This document shows positions 6,746 through 9,413 of a DNA stretch of 9,413 nt, piece by piece. The DNA comes from Magnetococcales bacterium (GTDB taxonomy: Bacteria; Pseudomonadota; Magnetococcia; Magnetococcales; JADGCH01). The DNA lies in NCBI GenBank assembly GCA_015228995.1, contig JADGCM010000063.1:1-9413 (forward strand), in the 5' to 3' direction. The notes beneath the pieces were generated by a model. The model saw only the letters and a list, made by a program, of their open reading frames with translations. It did not search any database and was not told where the DNA came from. Numbering within the stretch: position 1 is the stretch's first letter; every line of letters starts with the position of its first letter. Made by a program: the position numbers and the translations under genes.

Positions 6746-9091
6746 ATGATGTCTAGACGACCATGGCAAGGGGTGCTCCTTGGGGGTCTCCTGTCGTTAT
6801 CGTTGCTGACCGCTGCTGGTTTGACGCTGCTCCCCTATGCTGTTGGTCGCCTGTTGATCCATGAATTGGCAGCACGCGGTTTGGCGGAGCTCTGTTTTCG
6901 CGATATCGATATAGATCCGTGGCATAATGTGGTGCATGTCGTTGGTATCGACACCAATCGTTGCCAAGCAACCGTCCAGACAACCTCCAAGTCACCGTTG
7001 TTGCAGCTAGATCGACTTGAAATCCAACTAGCCTCACCCATCATCATGACACAGCCGCTCCGCGTCGCACGGCTGACAGCTGTGGATGGGGTGGTGGATG
7101 TTGCTGATCGAACATTGCCGCTCGCGGACTGGCTAAACAATCATCTCTTGGCATCATTGGAACGGATTGAGTGGCGCGACGTTACCCTGCGGTTCGGCAC
7201 GGCAGACATCAACACAGCCGTGCGTATCGACCAGGCCCAATTCACCAATATTGCCCAATGGTGGCGGGAGCGCGCCTCCCTACAATTGGCCTTCAATGGC
7301 GCTATTAATGGGGCACCGACGCAATTATCTGGGACACTGGCCACCACCTTACCAGGGACACGCCACGAGGCCACCTTTGAGCTCCAGATCAGCACCATGC
7401 CACTCTTCCCCTGGTCGCGTCTGTTGCCACTCACGGAGGTACAGGAACTGGAAGGACGTTTGGGGATGACAGGCAAATGGCATATTCGTGCCGAACCGGA
7501 CCACTGGTCTGTTCAGCACACTGGGCGGATTACTCTCAGTGATTTACAGCTGCAAGCTAAAAATCTACGCATTGACACGCCCCAACTATCCTGGAGCGGT
7601 CATGTTGACTACCAACCACAGCAACTCACCGTTCAGGGCTATTTAGACAACAAGGCATTGGATATTGAATGGCTTGGTCAAGGGATGCGACTGCGCCACG
7701 GTGGTGCCCGCTTCGCCGTTAATCTGGCCATGATGCCCGACGTATCACGCGGCAATGGCTGGCGTTTGGTACAACAGCAGCAGCGTTTACGGATTCATCA
7801 ATTGAAGCTGCGCTGGCCGAAGGGACGTTTTAACGACAAACTGATTGCCTGGAACGGTTGGGTCAAATGGCGATTGGCACCGGAACAACTATGGCCCCAC
7901 GATTGGCGCAGTCAAGGACGGTTAAAAATAGATGGCTTGGATATTGAGGCCGTACCGCCGCCGCCATCAGTGGCCACAGGCCAAGCAGTGGCCACAAACA
8001 CCACATCGGCCCCACCTCCTACACCGACAACATTGGGGGTGGCCTCACTGTCGAGTGGCATTGACCTATCTGCCAGCGTCACGGAACAGTCGCCCTCCGT
8101 GACCATCACCCAAAAAGGTCCGACAACGGTATTGTGGTTGCACGCGGCTTACGATGGCCATGACTTGGTCGAGCGCTTTTTATCGTGGCAAGGTCAGTGG
8201 CGTCTACTCTGGCAACCGACTGCGGCACGATTGCCCCGTCTGGAAGGATCCGGTCGTGTGGAGGGTAAGTATGCGACTCTCAAACTGGATCGCAGCAATT
8301 GGGTGATTCAGCATCGCGGTCTAGAGTGGCATGGTCGTGCCAGCACCAATCCAGAAGAGGGGGGCGAATTCTCCACCGCCGGGCGTTGTAGCCTCAACGA
8401 CTTCAGCATTGAGGCCCCTAAAAAACGCCTTTCCCTACTCGATATACGCCAAAGCGATTGGCAAGCCTTGTACACCACCGGCAGTAAACGGTTCGACATC
8501 GGTCATTTACGGGCACACCAATTGCGCATCGGCAGTCGCAATGGCGATGACAATAGCAGCACCTCGGTATCGTTACAACAGGAAGAGGCCACCATTGAGG
8601 AACTGCGCTTCACAACACCGAACAAGCGATTAAGTTTTAAGAATATCCAGATTGATAACCGCCCCGGCCAAAACAGCCGTCTCCACCCGGTGTGGGAATT
8701 ACTGGCATCGTTGGGAATCTCGGTACCCGGATCGGGGATCGTCCCCAAAGCGGTCCCGGCAGTCGCAGTCGCCGTCGCCAACACCAACGGCAGCAAGGCG
8801 ACGGCTCAATCGTCTCCAATTTCGTCTCCCAACCCGTCCCAACAACCCGCTTATGCCATTGTGACAGAGGCGTTTCGTCGCCACGACGAGGCGGTAGCAG
8901 CGCTGGCTCAGCAGCGGCAAAACGGCCCCGGCTGGGTACGCAGCCAGACCGACCCACGCGGACACAGCTGGCACAGTGTCCTGATCGGCCCTTATCCCAC
9001 CCAGGCCCAAGCCCAGGCCCAGCTCGCTGTATTAAAGAAAAGCAAAAAAAATAAAGGGGCCTATATCACCACCGTACTTTCAATAGACTAG
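6746..9091 (+). CDS. AsmA/DUF748-like envelope protein with C-terminal SPOR domain
   Basis: This 781-residue protein begins with one membrane segment (about 8-31) after a basic start, so the bulk is predicted to be periplasmic. The following region resembles AsmA/DUF748 proteins: FRDIDIDPWHNVVHVVGID, a membrane-near LDRLEIQLA strand and PLRVARLTAVDGVVDVADR, then long beta-rich amphipathic stretches, as in proteins thought to carry lipids between the inner and outer membranes. A Pro/Thr/Ala-rich linker lies at about 402-432 and a second low-complexity linker at about 663-701. The last 80 residues (from 8849) look like a SPOR domain: an AYAIVTEAFRRHDEAVAAL helix and a WHSVLIGPYPTQAQAQAQLAVLKK strand-helix, which bind septal or denuded peptidoglycan in other proteins. 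ATG 6746 or 6749 is possible; GGTGA (6738-6742) fits 6749 slightly better. It probably forms an operon with the kinase. Confidence 0.8.
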   Translation: MMSRRPWQGVLLGGLLSLSLLTAAGLTLLPYAVGRLLIHELAARGLAELCFRDIDIDPWHNVVHVVGIDTNRCQATVQTTSKSPLLQLDRLEIQLASPIIMTQPLRVARLTAVDGVVDVADRTLPLADWLNNHLLASLERIEWRDVTLRFGTADINTAVRIDQAQFTNIAQWWRERASLQLAFNGAINGAPTQLSGTLATTLPGTRHEATFELQISTMPLFPWSRLLPLTEVQELEGRLGMTGKWHIRAEPDHWSVQHTGRITLSDLQLQAKNLRIDTPQLSWSGHVDYQPQQLTVQGYLDNKALDIEWLGQGMRLRHGGARFAVNLAMMPDVSRGNGWRLVQQQQRLRIHQLKLRWPKGRFNDKLIAWNGWVKWRLAPEQLWPHDWRSQGRLKIDGLDIEAVPPPPSVATGQAVATNTTSAPPPTPTTLGVASLSSGIDLSASVTEQSPSVTITQKGPTTVLWLHAAYDGHDLVERFLSWQGQWRLLWQPTAARLPRLEGSGRVEGKYATLKLDRSNWVIQHRGLEWHGRASTNPEEGGEFSTAGRCSLNDFSIEAPKKRLSLLDIRQSDWQALYTTGSKRFDIGHLRAHQLRIGSRNGDDNSSTSVSLQQEEATIEELRFTTPNKRLSFKNIQIDNRPGQNSRLHPVWELLASLGISVPGSGIVPKAVPAVAVAVANTNGSKATAQSSPISSPNPSQQPAYAIVTEAFRRHDEAVAALAQQRQNGPGWVRSQTDPRGHSWHSVLIGPYPTQAQAQAQLAVLKKSKKNKGAYITTVLSID

Positions 9092-9192
9092 CGATCAAAC
9101 AGATCGACAAGTGACTCGGCGTCAAGGATGCGGTCACTCCATCGTTCCAGTTGTTGCAGGTCAGCAGCAGCGACCTTTTCTTCTACCCAAAG
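9088..9192 (-). pseudogene. C-terminal remnant of a DUF4351/Rpn-family protein (recombination-promoting nuclease, putative transposase)
   Basis: Read on the minus strand, 34 codons end in TAG at 9088-9090 and encode a tail with VAAADLQQLERWSDRILDA followed by ESLVDLFDR. This is the style of the DUF4351 C-terminus found on many Rpn/PD-(D/E)XK putative transposases (AA...QLERW.DRILDA.SL..LF). Reading is closed by an in-frame TAA at 9193-9195, and no start or N-terminal nuclease domain is present, so this is a broken leftover. A second minus frame is open over 9161-9262 (with DPLLVLYYNDLEEVPLKVLT), so a frameshift may separate two pieces of one former gene. Its stop codon overlaps the AsmA-SPOR stop within a shared CTAG. 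The family call rests on remembered motif style only. Confidence 0.5.
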
Positions 9193-9317
9193 TTAGTACT
9201 TTCAGAGGCACCTCCTCAAGATCATTGTAATATAAGACCAGCAACGGGTCTATCTCTACTTTCTAGCTCCTATCAGGCGTTGTTCGCCGTTTCGGCCAGT
9301 CTTTTCAGTCTTTTATT

Positions 9318-9336
9318 CCTGGGGCGATACCCCAGG
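9318..9336. repeat. Perfect 7-bp GC-rich hairpin
   Basis: CCTGGGG (9318-9324) and CCCCAGG (9330-9336) are perfect reverse complements around the loop CGATA. No T-run follows on either strand, so it is not a standard Rho-independent terminator. The surrounding bases contain further GGGG/CCCC blocks, which suggests a dispersed structured repeat. Confidence 0.6.
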
Positions 9337-9402
9337 CTACCCCAGAGTCGCCCCGTTAGGGCTTCGTGATCCATACGCTTTCTTTCTTCGCTCCCGAATC
9401 TC

Positions 9403-9413
9403 CCCCTCACCCC
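9403..9413. repeat. Left edge of a second CCCTCACCC-type repeat, cut by the window end
   Basis: The 11 bases CCCCTCACCCC are identical to 1932-1942, the left arm of the 93-bp palindrome. The rest of the copy would lie beyond the window. Confidence 0.5.

Larger units (their letters stand above)
9193..9413. other. Repeat-like intergenic region without an intact gene
   Basis: No convincing gene is present. Contents are the possible second fragment of the decayed Rpn-like gene (to about 9262), a T-rich stretch, a GC-rich hairpin at 9318-9336, a second GGGGCGA/TCGCCCC pairing option (9321-9327 with 9348-9354), and at the right edge the start of another CCCTCACCC-type repeat. Base composition and repeats differ from the coding part to the left. 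Confidence 0.5.

Noticed and set aside
7968..7996. 11-bp direct repeat CAGTGGCCACA within the AsmA-like gene
   Set aside because: It encodes part of the Pro/Thr/Ala-rich linker; low-complexity coding sequence explains it.
8692..9054. Plus-strand open frame of 120 codons in the SPOR region
   Set aside because: It is an alternate frame of the low-complexity linker and SPOR domain, rich in Arg and Pro with no domain.
9151..9369. Plus-strand open frame of 72 codons
   Set aside because: It runs antisense through the Rpn-like remnant and across the GC-rich hairpin, has no ribosome site, and resembles no protein I know.

Overview
The window looks like chromosomal DNA from a Gram-negative, probably proteobacterial, organism of moderate GC content. 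The supporting features are an HDOD signalling protein, a PAS/hybrid histidine kinase with its own Hpt domain, a periplasmic ankyrin protein, an AsmA/DUF748-like envelope protein ending in a SPOR domain, and a dispersed CCCTCACCC-type palindrome common in proteobacterial genomes. I cannot name the species; a Magnetococcales-like or gammaproteobacterial origin would fit, but this is a guess.

All six intact genes lie on the plus strand. Region 1 (72-1850) holds an HDOD protein followed 27 bases later by a metallo-beta-lactamase-fold hydrolase, probably a two-gene signalling unit. Region 2 (1851-2167) is a 317-base intergenic stretch. It contains a degenerate 10-bp tandem repeat, a 93-bp imperfect palindrome bracketed by an 8-bp direct repeat, and a perfect 13+13 bp AT-rich dyad that overlaps a TATAAT box and a Fur-box-like sequence. 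The dyad and TATAAT box probably form the control region of the next gene.

Region 3 (2168-4737) encodes an exported eight-repeat ankyrin protein. Two bases after it comes a large unrecognised protein whose C-terminal part looks like a GT-B type capsule/surface polysaccharide glycosyltransferase. Region 4 (about 4820-9091) encodes a soluble hybrid histidine kinase (PAS-HisKA-HATPase-REC-Hpt) and, 15 bases later, a single-pass AsmA-like protein with a C-terminal SPOR domain. Three of the four genes from 2168 onwards (ankyrin, glycosyltransferase-like, AsmA-SPOR) could act in or on the cell envelope, so the block may be an envelope-maintenance cluster with its own sensor; this is inference.

Region 5 (9088-9413) has no intact gene. 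On the minus strand, beginning inside the CTAG that ends the AsmA-SPOR gene, lies a 34-residue remnant that resembles the C-terminus of DUF4351/Rpn-family (recombination-promoting nuclease, putative transposase) proteins. It is followed by a GC-rich hairpin, and the window stops inside what looks like a second copy of the intergenic palindrome. No tRNA, rRNA, CRISPR array or complete mobile element was seen. I did not find a clearly new system; the best leads are the AsmA-SPOR fusion next to the kinase, the ankyrin/glycosyltransferase pair with its operator-like dyad, and the decayed repeat-rich right end.
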